From contig NZ_JAGIOI010000001.1 of assembly GCF_017876675.1 (NCBI RefSeq), forward strand, positions 1,302,001-1,366,000: DNA of 64,000 bases, given 5' to 3'. Every line of letters starts with the position of its first letter. Position 1 is the stretch's first letter. Below the pieces are notes generated by a model, which did no database searches, was not told the origin of the DNA, and was given only the letters and a program-made list of their open reading frames with translations. This document shows positions 18,555 to 26,972 of this stretch, in pieces. Made by a program: the position numbers and the translations under genes. This DNA comes from Arthrobacter stackebrandtii. Its GTDB lineage: Bacteria; Actinomycetota; Actinomycetes; Actinomycetales; Micrococcaceae.

Positions 18555-18957
18555 TGATCCTCTTCCTGTGATGCTGCTCTGGGGTGGTGCTGGGTTCAGC
18601 ATCCGTCATGGTGTTCGAACTTCATTCCAAGCTCCTCCGTAATGAGGCTGCTGGCGCCCTGCCGGCGAGGCCGGGCCTGTCCATCTGCTAGATCATAGGA
18701 GCCAAAACTACCGCCAGCCGAGGTTTTCCGGGGAATCCGCAGGCATCCGAGCATATGTTCAAGAATGACGACTATTTGAGTGAGCCACGTCATAATTCGA
18801 CTCGCCGCACCCACTCTTGCACCGCGGAACGGCTGCAAATCCAGTGCAACCAAGAACATTTGTGCAGCTTCGGCAGAATAGTCACCAAGCAGTTCACTTG
18901 CCGGCGGCCTCACTCGATACTCGAATGGAAACCACCAACCGCACGGAAGAAGTTGAC
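18555..18957. promoter_or_regulatory. Divergent promoter region of the ABC and VOC genes
   Basis: 403 bases without a supported gene between two divergently transcribed units. GAGCATATGTTC at 18749-18760 is a 12-bp palindrome with one mismatched pair and is a weak candidate binding site for the nearby SorC-type regulator. No clear -35/-10 pair stands out. Confidence 0.35.
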
Positions 18958-19521
18958 ATGACAAATCCCAGCACTTCACTGGCCCCGGCACATCCCGCGG
19001 CGTCATTCAAAATAAAAATGCACCACGTCTGCCTCGTTGTTGCCGACCTCGAGGCCACACGGGACTTTTATGTTGGGGCGCTCGGGTTTACGGAGATCAT
19101 CCGCCCCACCGACTTTGTTTTTCACGGAGCATATTTCCACAACGGGGACGTTGAGGTTCACGTGGTGCGGGAGAGCAAGCCCGGAAAGCTCAAGGCTGAG
19201 GCCATCGCGTGGGACCACGATGAACTGCGAACGGGCCTCTGCAGCCACTTTGCCGTCATGGTGGACTCCTTCGAACCATTCCTGGACGCCCTGGCCAAAC
19301 GAGGCGAATCACGGGTGGGCGGCCCCCGTGTCCGGGACGACTTTGTGGAGCAGATCTACATCTCAGACCCTGACGGGAACATCATTGAGCTGCTGACCCA
19401 GCACGACGAGGCGACAGGCCGCCAGCGCCGGCTGGACATCTTCGACCAGGGCATCGCCGTTCCAGTTGCCCCGGGCTACCCGCTCATCGACCCGCGGGTC
19501 AAGTTTGGGCCTAACGGCTGA
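18958..19521 (+). CDS. VOC superfamily (glyoxalase/dioxygenase-like) protein
   Basis: 187 residues from ATG 18958, with GGAAGAAG just upstream; an earlier in-frame start lacks a ribosome site. The sequence has two paired beta-alpha-beta-beta-beta units of the vicinal oxygen chelate fold: MHHVCLVVADLEATRDFYVGALGF, then SHFAVMVDSFEPFLDALAKRG and ISDPDGNIIELL. His22/23, His near 96 and the Glu of NIIELL can bind a metal. Members include glyoxalase I, epimerases and ring-cleaving dioxygenases; which reaction applies here is open. It belongs with the locus because its 3' end overlaps the SorC-type regulator gene by 11 bases, tail to tail. Confidence 0.8.
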   Translation: MTNPSTSLAPAHPAASFKIKMHHVCLVVADLEATRDFYVGALGFTEIIRPTDFVFHGAYFHNGDVEVHVVRESKPGKLKAEAIAWDHDELRTGLCSHFAVMVDSFEPFLDALAKRGESRVGGPRVRDDFVEQIYISDPDGNIIELLTQHDEATGRQRRLDIFDQGIAVPVAPGYPLIDPRVKFGPNG

Positions 19522-20473
19522 GTGCAGCCAGCAGTTCCCTTGCGGTGGATTCGTCGGTGACCAGCTCATTGACGAATCCGCCCTTGATGGCGGCGGCCAG
19601 GGACCCCACTTTCGGGGATCCCGAAACGACCATGACGCGGCGGGGAATCTCCAACAGCTCCGGCAAGGCTATGCCGATAATGCGGGATGCCAGTTCGGAT
19701 TCCACTTCCTCGCCCCGGGAATCGAAGAAGTGGCCGCACAGGTGTCCCACCGCCCCGCGCCCTTCCAACTCGGCAAGGGCAACCGGCGACACCGGACTGT
19801 AGCTGCCTGTGCCATCAAAACGCTGCATTGAACCCAGGCCGAGAAGTGCAACGTCGCTGGCACGGGCGCGCTCCAGCCCGGCCTGCACTTCCGGCATTTC
19901 CAGTGCCTTGTCCCGCACGGTGGCTTCCCGGTAGACAAAGTTGGCCGGCAGCGGCGAAAAGGCCGCGCCGAGGCGGCGGGCGATGTTTTCGGCGACATGA
20001 TTTCTCTCGTCACTGTCAGTGTTGACGCGCGGCGGGCAGGCCAGAAGATCGACCACGGTGAGCTGGGACTCCGCCCCGGGTTCCAAGGCGGAGGCTACCG
20101 CGGCCAAGGTCCGGCTCGCTGCCACACCCAGTTGCACCCCGCCGGACAGCGTGGCCTCCAGGTAGCGGGCAGCCACATAACCAAGCTGGTTGGCCTTCTC
20201 CTGGAGGGATTGCGGCCGGTCCATCGAGATGACGCACACGGCGAGGCCAAACTGCCTTTTGAGTTCCTGTTCCAGCTTGGGCAGGCGGTCGACGGGAGGA
20301 CCGATACGGATCTGGACCACGCCGCGCAGCCGCGCCTCCGACAACAACCTGGAGACCGTGGCCCGCGAGACGTTCACGGACGCTGCGATCTGGGCCTGGG
20401 TCTGCCCCTGGATATGGTAAAGGTAGGCAATTTGCTGGATCAACCGGTCGTTTCGCCTGCTGTGGTCGGTCAC
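19511..20473 (-). CDS. SorC/DeoR-type transcriptional regulator
   Basis: 320 residues from GTG 20473, chosen because AAGGAG sits 7 bases upstream; the open frame extends 59 codons further without support. An N-terminal helix-turn-helix (HIQGQTQAQIAASVNVSRATVSRLLSEARLRGVVQI) is followed by the SorC sugar-phosphate-binding domain, with LGVAASRTLAAVA and VALLGLGSMQ near the middle and PRRVMVVSGSPKVGSLAAAI near the end. SorC regulators sense phosphorylated sugars or related metabolites. It is the only regulator in the 10.7-20.5 kb locus and probably controls it. Confidence 0.88.
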   Translation of the reverse strand: MTDHSRRNDRLIQQIAYLYHIQGQTQAQIAASVNVSRATVSRLLSEARLRGVVQIRIGPPVDRLPKLEQELKRQFGLAVCVISMDRPQSLQEKANQLGYVAARYLEATLSGGVQLGVAASRTLAAVASALEPGAESQLTVVDLLACPPRVNTDSDERNHVAENIARRLGAAFSPLPANFVYREATVRDKALEMPEVQAGLERARASDVALLGLGSMQRFDGTGSYSPVSPVALAELEGRGAVGHLCGHFFDSRGEEVESELASRIIGIALPELLEIPRRVMVVSGSPKVGSLAAAIKGGFVNELVTDESTARELLAALSR

Positions 20474-20670
20474 CTTCGAACTCCTTACCTGGCCATAAGC
20501 GCGGATTCCCGCACCTCGATTATAGGCGGGTGGCCGCAGCCACATCCCGGCGCTGCCAGCCCTTCCCCGGTTTCGGCCATCACGGCCCTTGCCCTCCCCG
20601 AGGCGGAGGGGGAAATATTGTAGGTGGGGGATTTTCACATCTTCAAGCACCTGTTGCGGAGGGCCGAGTC

Positions 20671-21171
20671 ATGTTGCATTTGAAAGACTTCGATCTTGAG
20701 GATCTGGCCATGGCATTGGAAAACCACTTCATGGACTACGACACCTTCTTCTGGGTGGATCCCGCCACGGGCAAGATTGAAATGTGGAGTGAAGGAGTTG
20801 CTGACGAGGCCGAGGCGGAAGGCTGGGACGTTGATGAACGCGGCGGCATCCGCATCGACCCCATTGAATCCTACGAGGGTTACCGCGACATGGCGGTCTT
20901 CATCTCCATGGTCTCTGACCAGCACTGCAGGGACAGGCTCACCCGTGCGATCGACCGCAGCAAGCCGTTCCGCCATTTCCGCGATGCGCTCAGCCAATTC
21001 CCCGCTGAGCAATCGGAGTGGTACGCGTTCCATGACAACCTCATGAAGCGCCGGGCCATTGAGTGGATCCAGGAAAACGGCATGATCGAGCCGGCGGAGG
21101 CAGAAACTGCGCTGAACCTGCTTCGGGCAGAGGCCCTGGAGTACCAACCCGGAGAAGGGCAGCCCGACTGA
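20671..21171 (+). CDS. UPF0158 family protein
   Basis: 166 residues from ATG 20671 with GCGGAGGG about 10 bases upstream. The sequence (LEDLAMALENHFMDYDTFFWVDPATGKI, SYEGYRDMAVFI, ALSQFPAEQSEWYAFHD) matches the UPF0158 family, acidic cytoplasmic proteins of unknown function found in many bacteria. It is transcribed away from the SorC-type gene and is probably monocistronic, ending at the palindromic repeat at 21222. Confidence 0.8.
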   Translation: MLHLKDFDLEDLAMALENHFMDYDTFFWVDPATGKIEMWSEGVADEAEAEGWDVDERGGIRIDPIESYEGYRDMAVFISMVSDQHCRDRLTRAIDRSKPFRHFRDALSQFPAEQSEWYAFHDNLMKRRAIEWIQENGMIEPAEAETALNLLRAEALEYQPGEGQPD

Positions 21172-21221
21172 TGCCGCATCCGGGAAAACACCCCGGAAGG
21201 TGACGGACCCTTAAAAGCCGA

Positions 21222-21259
21222 GTGCCGCCGTCGTACTTGAAGAAGTACGACGGCGGCAC
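21222..21259. repeat. Palindromic repeat family C, copy 1; probable bidirectional terminator
   Basis: Arms 21222-21238 and 21243-21259 are perfectly complementary over 17 bp with a 4-base loop and begin GTGCCGCCGTCGTACTT. It lies between the convergent UPF0158 and RNase J genes. The same GCCGCCGTCGT/ACGACGGCGGC core recurs at 23128 and 26793. Confidence 0.8.
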
Positions 21260-21295
21260 CGGAACCAGGTCTCGACGAGCTCGACCAGCGAAGGC

Positions 21296-22969
21296 TTACG
21301 CCTCGACGATGATGACCGTGTAGACGGGCTTGCGGCGCAGCTGGCGGTCGGACCAGCGCAGCAGGGCCTGGGCCACGGCCTTCTCGGCGTTGGGGCCGGT
21401 CTTTTCGCCGCGCAGGCCGGTGATGGTCTTTTCGACCAATCCGGCGGCCTTGGCGACGTCCTTGTCCGTCAGGTTGAAGCCCACGGAGAAGAATTCCGGG
21501 TCCTCTTCGATCTTGCCGGTGTCGGGGTTGACGATCAGCAAGACCGTGACGGCACCGTCTTCGGCGAGGCGGATGCGGTCCTGGAGGGACTCCTCCGTGG
21601 CCGCACCGGCAACCATGTTCTCGACGTAGACGTAGGCTGCGGGCACGGTGCCGCTGATCTTGGCGACGCCGTCCTTGAGGTCAATGGCGGTGCCGTCCTC
21701 AACGATGAACGTGTTCTTCGGCTCGACACCGGTGCGGATGGCCAGTTCTGCGTTGGCCTTCAGGTGGCGGTACTCGCCGTGCACGGGCATGACGTTCTTG
21801 GGGCGGACCAGGTTGTAGCAGTACACGAGCTCGCCGGCGCTGGCGTGGCCGGAGACGTGGACCTTGGCGTTGCCCTTGTGGACCACGTTGGCGCCCTGCT
21901 TGGTGAGGTCGTTGATCAGGCGGTAGATCGAGGTCTCGTTGCCGGGGACCAGCGAGCTGGCCAGCAGCACGGTGTCGCCCTCGGTGAGGTTGATCTGGTG
22001 GTCGCCGCTGGCCATGCGCGCCAGCGCCGCCATGGGCTCGCCCTGCGAGCCGGTGCAGATGAGGACGGCCTTGTTCGGGGCCATCTTCTCCAGTTCCTTG
22101 GCTTCAACAAGCATGCCGCGCGGGATCTTCAGGTAGCCGAGCTCGCGCGCCGTGGTCATGTTGCGGACCATGGAGCGGCCAACGAAGGCAACCTTGCGGT
22201 TGTACTTGTGCGCGGAGTCGATGATCTGCTGGATGCGGTGCACGTGGCTGGCGAAGCTGGAGACCACAACGCGGCGCGGGGCCGTGCGCAGGACCTGGTC
22301 GATGGCCGGGATCAAGTCGGCCTCGGCAGCCAGGAAGCCGGGTACTTCAGCGTTGGTGGAGTCGGGCAGGAACATGTCCACGCCCTCCTCGCCCAGGCGG
22401 GCAAAGCCGGCCAGGTCGGTGATGCGCTTGTCCAGCGGGAACTGGTCCATCTTGAAGTCGCCCGTTTCCAGCACGAGGCCGGCAGGGGTGCGGATGGCAA
22501 CGGCCAGGCCGTCCGGGATGGAGTGGTTGACGGCGAGGAATTCGACGTCGAAGGGACCGAACTTGCGGCGGTCGCCTTCCTTGACCTGGATCATCTTGCC
22601 CTTGATCCGGTGCTCTTCCAGCTTGGTCTTCAGGAAGGCAAGGGTCAGCTTAGCGGAGATCACGGGGATGTCGGCACGGTGCTTGAGCAGGTACGGGACA
22701 CCGCCAATGTGGTCCTCGTGGCCGTGGGTCAGCACCAGGCCAACAACGTCCTGCCAGCGGTTCTTCAGGTACGAGAAATCGGGCAGGATCAGGTCAACAC
22801 CGGGATGCATTTCCTCAGGGAACAGCACGCCGCAGTCGACGATCAGCAGCTTGCCGTCGTATTCGAAGACGGTCATGTTGCGACCAATTTCACCCAGGCC
22901 TCCCAGGGCGACAATGCGCATGGCCCCATCAGCAAGGGCGGGCGGGGTCTGACGAACAGTTCTTCTCAT
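21296..22969 (-). CDS. rnj: Ribonuclease J
   Basis: 557 residues from ATG 22969; a TTG three codons upstream is an alternative and neither has a strong ribosome site. The metallo-beta-lactamase/beta-CASP core is complete: LGGLGEIGRN near the N-terminus, the zinc-binding HGHEDH at 82-87, later NHSIPDG and ETGDFKMDQ, and the beta-CASP segments CTGSQGEPMAALARM and VHVSGHAS. RNase J is an endo- and 5'-3' exoribonuclease that matures rRNA and degrades mRNA. In many actinobacteria it follows dapA, but here a small membrane protein gene lies upstream instead. Confidence 0.95.
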   Translation of the reverse strand: MRRTVRQTPPALADGAMRIVALGGLGEIGRNMTVFEYDGKLLIVDCGVLFPEEMHPGVDLILPDFSYLKNRWQDVVGLVLTHGHEDHIGGVPYLLKHRADIPVISAKLTLAFLKTKLEEHRIKGKMIQVKEGDRRKFGPFDVEFLAVNHSIPDGLAVAIRTPAGLVLETGDFKMDQFPLDKRITDLAGFARLGEEGVDMFLPDSTNAEVPGFLAAEADLIPAIDQVLRTAPRRVVVSSFASHVHRIQQIIDSAHKYNRKVAFVGRSMVRNMTTARELGYLKIPRGMLVEAKELEKMAPNKAVLICTGSQGEPMAALARMASGDHQINLTEGDTVLLASSLVPGNETSIYRLINDLTKQGANVVHKGNAKVHVSGHASAGELVYCYNLVRPKNVMPVHGEYRHLKANAELAIRTGVEPKNTFIVEDGTAIDLKDGVAKISGTVPAAYVYVENMVAGAATEESLQDRIRLAEDGAVTVLLIVNPDTGKIEEDPEFFSVGFNLTDKDVAKAAGLVEKTITGLRGEKTGPNAEKAVAQALLRWSDRQLRRKPVYTVIIVEA

Positions 22970-23127
22970 GGGTTCCAAACTTGGTGCTGTAGTGGGCGTT
23001 CTGCCGCGGCTGTCCGCAGCTTTCTTGTGCGATGCATTCGGCCAGAAGTTGGTCCAAAGTCGCTAAAAGTTAAGGGGGATTGCTCCAACCCCGATTTTAC
23101 CACCGCCGCCCGCAGCCCAACGCCAAC

Positions 23128-23158
23128 TGCCGCCGTCGCTGGATGTACGACGGCGGCA
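23128..23158. repeat. Palindromic repeat family C, copy 2
   Basis: Arms TGCCGCCGTCG at 23128-23138 and CGACGGCGGCA at 23148-23158, with a 9-base loop. It lies after the small membrane protein gene and upstream of RNase J, where it may terminate the former. Confidence 0.75.
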
Positions 23159-23200
23159 CTTGTGTTTGGGTTGCTCCCCACCAACATTGGGGTTCTGAGA

Positions 23201-23404
23201 TTACTTCTTTTGTCTCTCGCGGAACCACGCAATGACCAGCCCAAGGGCCGCCCCCGCCGCCACTCCGATGACGATGTTGTCTATGACGATTCCTGCCGCC
23301 AGGCCGACCACGAGTCCCAGGCCGAGCCCCGCGCCGGTCCCCTTGTTGGGCGCAGGATTGCCCGTTTTCGGCCTCTGGTCTTTGTCCGTCGTCTTCTCAG
23401 TCAT
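23201..23404 (-). CDS. Small glycine-rich membrane protein, 67 aa
   Basis: The N-terminal third is charged and polar (MTEKTTDKDQRPKTGNPAP). It is followed by a hydrophobic, glycine-rich helix pair with GLGLGLVVGLAAG and GVAAGAALGLVIAWF and a basic end (RERQKK). This looks like one or two membrane helices with glycine-zipper packing. The ATG at 23404 is the first start after an upstream polar stretch and has only a weak GGTGG site. It has no recognised family. It stands alone between the DUF5671 gene and RNase J on the same strand. Confidence 0.6.
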   Translation of the reverse strand: MTEKTTDKDQRPKTGNPAPNKGTGAGLGLGLVVGLAAGIVIDNIVIGVAAGAALGLVIAWFRERQKK

Positions 23405-23526
23405 CCACCGGGGGTAACAAGGAAGATCCATCGGCAGGGCGGACAGCCCGTAACTACCCCGCGGCTTCCGGTGTTTCAGCCGATCTGGGCTGTCGAGCCG
23501 CCTCCGTGGGAACGTGCAGCTCGGTT

Positions 23527-25155
23527 CTACTCCAGTTCGATGGCCCGCACCGAGCCGGGCCCGTCGATAAGCAGCATGATCCGCGGGCCCGCACCGTCCA
23601 CCGAGGCGATCGCCGCGGCCAGTTCTTCCTCGGTGGCCTGGTATTCGTCGCCGGCCCTGGCCAACAGCCGGACCCGGGCACCCGTCGACTTCGCCAACGC
23701 GGCACGGAGCGGACGGGCATCCCCGCCGGCCACCAGGAGGATTGACTCCAGGGCGCCGTCCGCCTGGGTTTCGGTGGTTTCCAGCACCGTGCGGTCCGCG
23801 CGCCAGACTACAAAGTGGTAGAGCGAAACCAGTGCGGTGGCCGTGAGCAACCCGATCGGCGCCCGGACCGACTCGAGCAGGCCCGAGGCCAGCCTGTCGG
23901 GTTCCAACAGGAACTCGATGAACCGGAATCCCGCCACCAGAAGTGCGATCAGGGCGACCACAGCGCTGATGCCGAAGACCGCGACCAGGTAGACCCTGCG
24001 CCCGCGGGGATCCGCGGGCTTCCCCGGCCGCCAGGCCCGCCACCAGGTCACCGCGCCAAGCACCAGCCAGATCAACCCCGCCAGCAGCAGGCTCCGGGTG
24101 TTGTCGCCGGCCAGCGGGGGAACCAACGAAGCAAGTGCTGCGTTGATGCAGACCCCGAGCCCCGAGGCGCCCGCCGCCAGGCCGAGTCCTGAGACCACCT
24201 GGCGCCCGGCTTCCAAGGTGCCGGGCAAGCGCCCTGCGAACCATGCCGGCGCGAGGCTGCACACCAGGGAACCGGCAAGGGCAGTGCCCAGCGCCAATGG
24301 CGCGGGCGCAAGCAGCTGCAACGACGGACCACGCAACGCGGCATTGCCGAACGTGTACAGCAGGTACCCGGCGCTGCCCAGCGTTGCGGCGCCGGCGGCC
24401 AGGACCCCCACGAGCACCAGCGCAACATCGGCGAACCCGCCGCGCACCAACCCCATGCCCCGGCGTACCCAATGCCACCACCACACGGCCAGGCCGCCGG
24501 CGATCCAGGGCAGCTGCGCCAGCATGCCCTTCCACCAGGGGCTGCCGATCGAGGGTGCGTGGAAGAACGTGCCAAGGGCCGCGGAAAAGACCACAGACAG
24601 CGCAAACGCCACCGCGGTGGCTCCCACGAGCAGGCCGTACCAGCTGCCAAGGATCCCGGGCAGGTTCGGGAGGCTCCGGGGCGCGATCCGGGCATTGCGC
24701 CAGATCCGCTGGTGCCACCACCAGACCCCGCCCCATACCAGCGCCGCCGCGAGGTCCTGCCCCCAGCCGTCGGTGCGGCCCATGGCCAGAGTGCCCAGCA
24801 GGGAGAACGACGAGGTGCTTGCCGTGATCAGGGCCGTGGCGTACATCGCCGCCAGGTAGAGGCCCCAGGCCGGTGCCGCGGATTCAGCCGGTTGCAGCAG
24901 CCTTTTGGACAGCGTCCGCCACAGCAGCAGTGCCAGCGGGCCCGCGATGACCAGGAAGGCGATCGCCCTGGCCAGGGCCGAGGTGCGCCCGGTCCCAGCC
25001 GTCTCGCCCGGGCTCATTCCAAGGGCGAGCAACCCCGAGGCGCCCATAGCCGCGACGGTGACCAGTGTGAAGAAGAGAATGTAAAGCACCAGGCGTCGCA
25101 CCGTGGGCAGCGCGCCCGTGGCCTGGGCACCCGTTGTTTGCGCAGAGGCGGCCAT
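23527..25155 (-). CDS. DUF5671 domain multi-spanning membrane protein
   Basis: 542 residues with at least ten hydrophobic segments arranged in repeats. Each repeat pairs a short loop with WWWH or VTWWRAW motifs, and the segment PTVRRLVLYILFFTLVTVAAMG begins the first; these features match the DUF5671 repeat family of actinobacterial membrane proteins. The C-terminal 90 residues are soluble and alpha/beta-like. Function unknown. Its start lies one base after the stop of the gene at 25157, so the two are translated together. Confidence 0.75.
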   Translation of the reverse strand: MAASAQTTGAQATGALPTVRRLVLYILFFTLVTVAAMGASGLLALGMSPGETAGTGRTSALARAIAFLVIAGPLALLLWRTLSKRLLQPAESAAPAWGLYLAAMYATALITASTSSFSLLGTLAMGRTDGWGQDLAAALVWGGVWWWHQRIWRNARIAPRSLPNLPGILGSWYGLLVGATAVAFALSVVFSAALGTFFHAPSIGSPWWKGMLAQLPWIAGGLAVWWWHWVRRGMGLVRGGFADVALVLVGVLAAGAATLGSAGYLLYTFGNAALRGPSLQLLAPAPLALGTALAGSLVCSLAPAWFAGRLPGTLEAGRQVVSGLGLAAGASGLGVCINAALASLVPPLAGDNTRSLLLAGLIWLVLGAVTWWRAWRPGKPADPRGRRVYLVAVFGISAVVALIALLVAGFRFIEFLLEPDRLASGLLESVRAPIGLLTATALVSLYHFVVWRADRTVLETTETQADGALESILLVAGGDARPLRAALAKSTGARVRLLARAGDEYQATEEELAAAIASVDGAGPRIMLLIDGPGSVRAIELE

Positions 25156-25156
25156 C

Positions 25157-25618
25157 TCAGTTCACCCCCTGGTCTGTGCAGGCCAGCAACGGCCAGGGTG
25201 CGGCGTCGATCGCCCAGCTGTCCTGCCGTTTAACAAGGGCGAAGGAATCCTCGTACCCCGACTCGCCCAGGCCGAAGGGGCCGCGGACCCGAGTTTCGGT
25301 GATCGAAACCAGGACCTGGGCGCCGGAGCCGGTGAGCTTGGTGGACAGCAGTGCAACCCGCACGTCTGCCTGGCCGGGGTTTGCCCCCGTCGGGCAGTCA
25401 CTGGTTGCCTGGGCCGTCAGCAATGCAGCGGCCTGTTCATGGTCACCTGCCAGCAACGATGCTACGTAGCTTTGCACGACCCCCTCGGGGGAACGCGGAT
25501 CCACCGTGGCACCGCCCGCACGGGTGAGCACCAGCACGAGCGCGAGGACAACCAAGAGCACCGTGATGCCGAGCAGGATCAGCGGCGTGCGGTTCCCGGC
25601 CGTTGGCAAGATTTTCAT
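25157..25618 (-). CDS. Membrane-anchored protein of unknown function
   Basis: 153 residues from ATG 25618; an in-frame start 15 codons upstream is possible. One N-terminal membrane helix (PLILLGITVLLVVLALVLVL) is followed by an exported domain of about 120 residues with a single pair of cysteines (SDCPTG and LLACTDQ) that could form a disulfide. PEGVVQSYVASLLAGDHEQAAALL resembles the helical start of NTF2-like or Mce-associated exported domains, but no family can be named. It is coupled to the DUF5671 gene and may interact with it at the membrane. Confidence 0.65.
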   Translation of the reverse strand: MKILPTAGNRTPLILLGITVLLVVLALVLVLTRAGGATVDPRSPEGVVQSYVASLLAGDHEQAAALLTAQATSDCPTGANPGQADVRVALLSTKLTGSGAQVLVSITETRVRGPFGLGESGYEDSFALVKRQDSWAIDAAPWPLLACTDQGVN

Positions 25619-25941
25619 GCCCCAATTATGCAGGGGAAACCACTGCGCGCCTACCTTATCCATCCTGCCGGCCGAATTCCCCCGCTATTCAGGTAATTTC
25701 CGTTGCAACGTGATCGTTGTGGCCCACGCCGGGCAGGGTGGGAACCGTGTTGCAACGCGCAGCAAGAGCATACTTGGCATCAAAGTCACCGTCACCGCAC
25801 CAAGGCGTCGAATGTGAGTTCATGGATGCTTGCGGGAGCTTTGCCAAGGTCTCCCACTTTTGCCACACGCCACTGAGGCGCTGCAGGCGGCCGTCACACC
25901 AACGGCGCCCTTGCCCCGGTTGAAGCCCTTGCGCCCGACCA

Positions 25942-26241
25942 TTATGCAGCGATGCGAAGCGATCCGCCGAGAGCATGCGCGATCCTTGACAGCATGACCC
26001 CGCCAGGGGCTTGCGCTCCGTTCTCAATTGCTGAGATTACGGCCTGCCGGGTTCCAGCGCGGCGAGCAAGCTCTGTCTGCGTCAGGCCCGCTGCAGTCCT
26101 TGCGCCGTAAACGAGTTCCGCCAACTCCAGCCTTGCCTCCGCTTCGATGGATGCGGCGTCGTATTCTTTTCGCTCGGCGGCGGTCATGGCGGACAGCGAG
26201 TCGTCCCTCACCTGCTCCCAAGGCGTTGGGTTTGTATTCAT
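25942..26241 (-). CDS. HigA-like helix-turn-helix antitoxin
   Basis: 99 residues. The C-terminal half is an XRE-type helix-turn-helix: ARTAAGLTQTELARRAGTRQAVISAIENGAQAP, ending with MLSRIAHALGGSLRI. The N-terminal half is acidic and helical (AERKEYDAASIEAEARLELAELVYG), fit to neutralise a basic toxin. Its ATG overlaps the stop of the toxin gene by four bases (ATGA). As in HigBA systems, the toxin gene comes first, and the antitoxin should also repress the promoter. Confidence 0.85.
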   Translation of the reverse strand: MNTNPTPWEQVRDDSLSAMTAAERKEYDAASIEAEARLELAELVYGARTAAGLTQTELARRAGTRQAVISAIENGAQAPGGVMLSRIAHALGGSLRIAA

Positions 26242-26606
26242 TTCTTCTTCCTTCCCTTGTCCGAAGTGTCGTCTTGCGCGGCTACCCGCCTTGCTTCGTG
26301 GACGGCCTGCGCCCTCCGTGCCCGCAGGATCTCCGCCCGTTCGTTCATCCGCTGCTTGCGGAACGTCGTCAGCGTCACTGCCTGCCGTACCGGGTCCAGC
26401 ACGTAAGTGATGCGACGGGCCATGTTTTCGGCGGTAAACCGCAACTCATGCAGCCCCTCACCCAATGGTTTCGTGTGCAGCATCCGCAACATGTGCCCCT
26501 GGGTTGCCAAGCGTTCAATGACACGGTCTGCCACTGCCTTGTCCGACGGGCTCAATCCGACATACCAGATGCGGACTTCCTCGGACAGCAAAACGGACCA
26601 TCTCAT
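26238..26606 (-). CDS. HigB/RelE-like toxin (Gp49 family)
   Basis: 122 residues. The core reads VRIWYVGLSPSDKAVADRVIERLA, HMLRMLHTKPLGEGLHELRF and RRITYVLDPVRQAVTLTTFRKQRM, the pattern of phage-derived Gp49-like HigB toxins of the RelE superfamily, which cut mRNA on the ribosome. The C-terminal tail is strongly basic. GGTATACATG lies directly upstream of the start (minus strand), so the -10 box may be so close that the message is leaderless; no ribosome site is seen. Both genes look intact. Confidence 0.85.
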   Translation of the reverse strand: MRWSVLLSEEVRIWYVGLSPSDKAVADRVIERLATQGHMLRMLHTKPLGEGLHELRFTAENMARRITYVLDPVRQAVTLTTFRKQRMNERAEILRARRAQAVHEARRVAAQDDTSDKGRKKK

Positions 26607-26792
26607 GCATCATGTATACCAAGGAGGAGATATCCGATGGTGATGATATTTGTTTCCCAATTTCAGTCATCAGCAAAATTGCCGATGTCACTGAGGACTG
26701 CGCTTCAGGACTGCCCGGAGAACTCTAGCCTGCATGCCCCGCGGATGAAATCGGGGACTCTGTGGCCGGGTCCGTGGCGAGTGGTGAGGCAG

Positions 26793-26825
26793 GCCGCCGT
26801 CGTACTTTTTATGAACGACGGCGGC
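26793..26825. repeat. Palindromic repeat family C, copy 3
   Basis: Arms GCCGCCGTCGT at 26793-26803 and ACGACGGCGGC at 26815-26825, with an 11-base loop that includes a run of five T. It lies in the 244-base gap between the toxin gene and the remnant at 26851, which otherwise shows no gene. Confidence 0.7.
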
Positions 26826-26850
26826 ACCTGGCTTTTCATGTCACAGCCGG

Positions 26851-26940
26851 TTAGGCGGTGGCCGGCTCCCCGCCGATTGCCGGGGCAATGTGCCCGGCAA
26901 CGTTTTCCAGCATCTTCGTGTTGCATTCGATTCCCAGCTG
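26851..26940 (-). pseudogene. 3' end of a luciferase-like monooxygenase gene, copy 2
   Basis: The minus strand reads QLGIECNTKMLENV followed by AGHIAPAIGGEPATA and TAA. This aligns without gaps to the last 27 residues of the intact gene at 28121 (QLGVAYNSKMLANI, then AEHIAPAIGWVPNL). Nothing upstream of QLG matches. It follows the broken vanZ gene by 32 bases. Only the tail survives. Confidence 0.7.
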
Positions 26941-26972
26941 GCGGGGATGCCGCTGCAGTACGCGCAGCCGGG

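Noticed and set aside
21764-23821. 685-codon plus-strand frame opposite RNase J
   Set aside because: It is a GC-driven shadow: composition is valine/glycine/leucine-biased with no domain, and the opposite strand is a complete RNase J.
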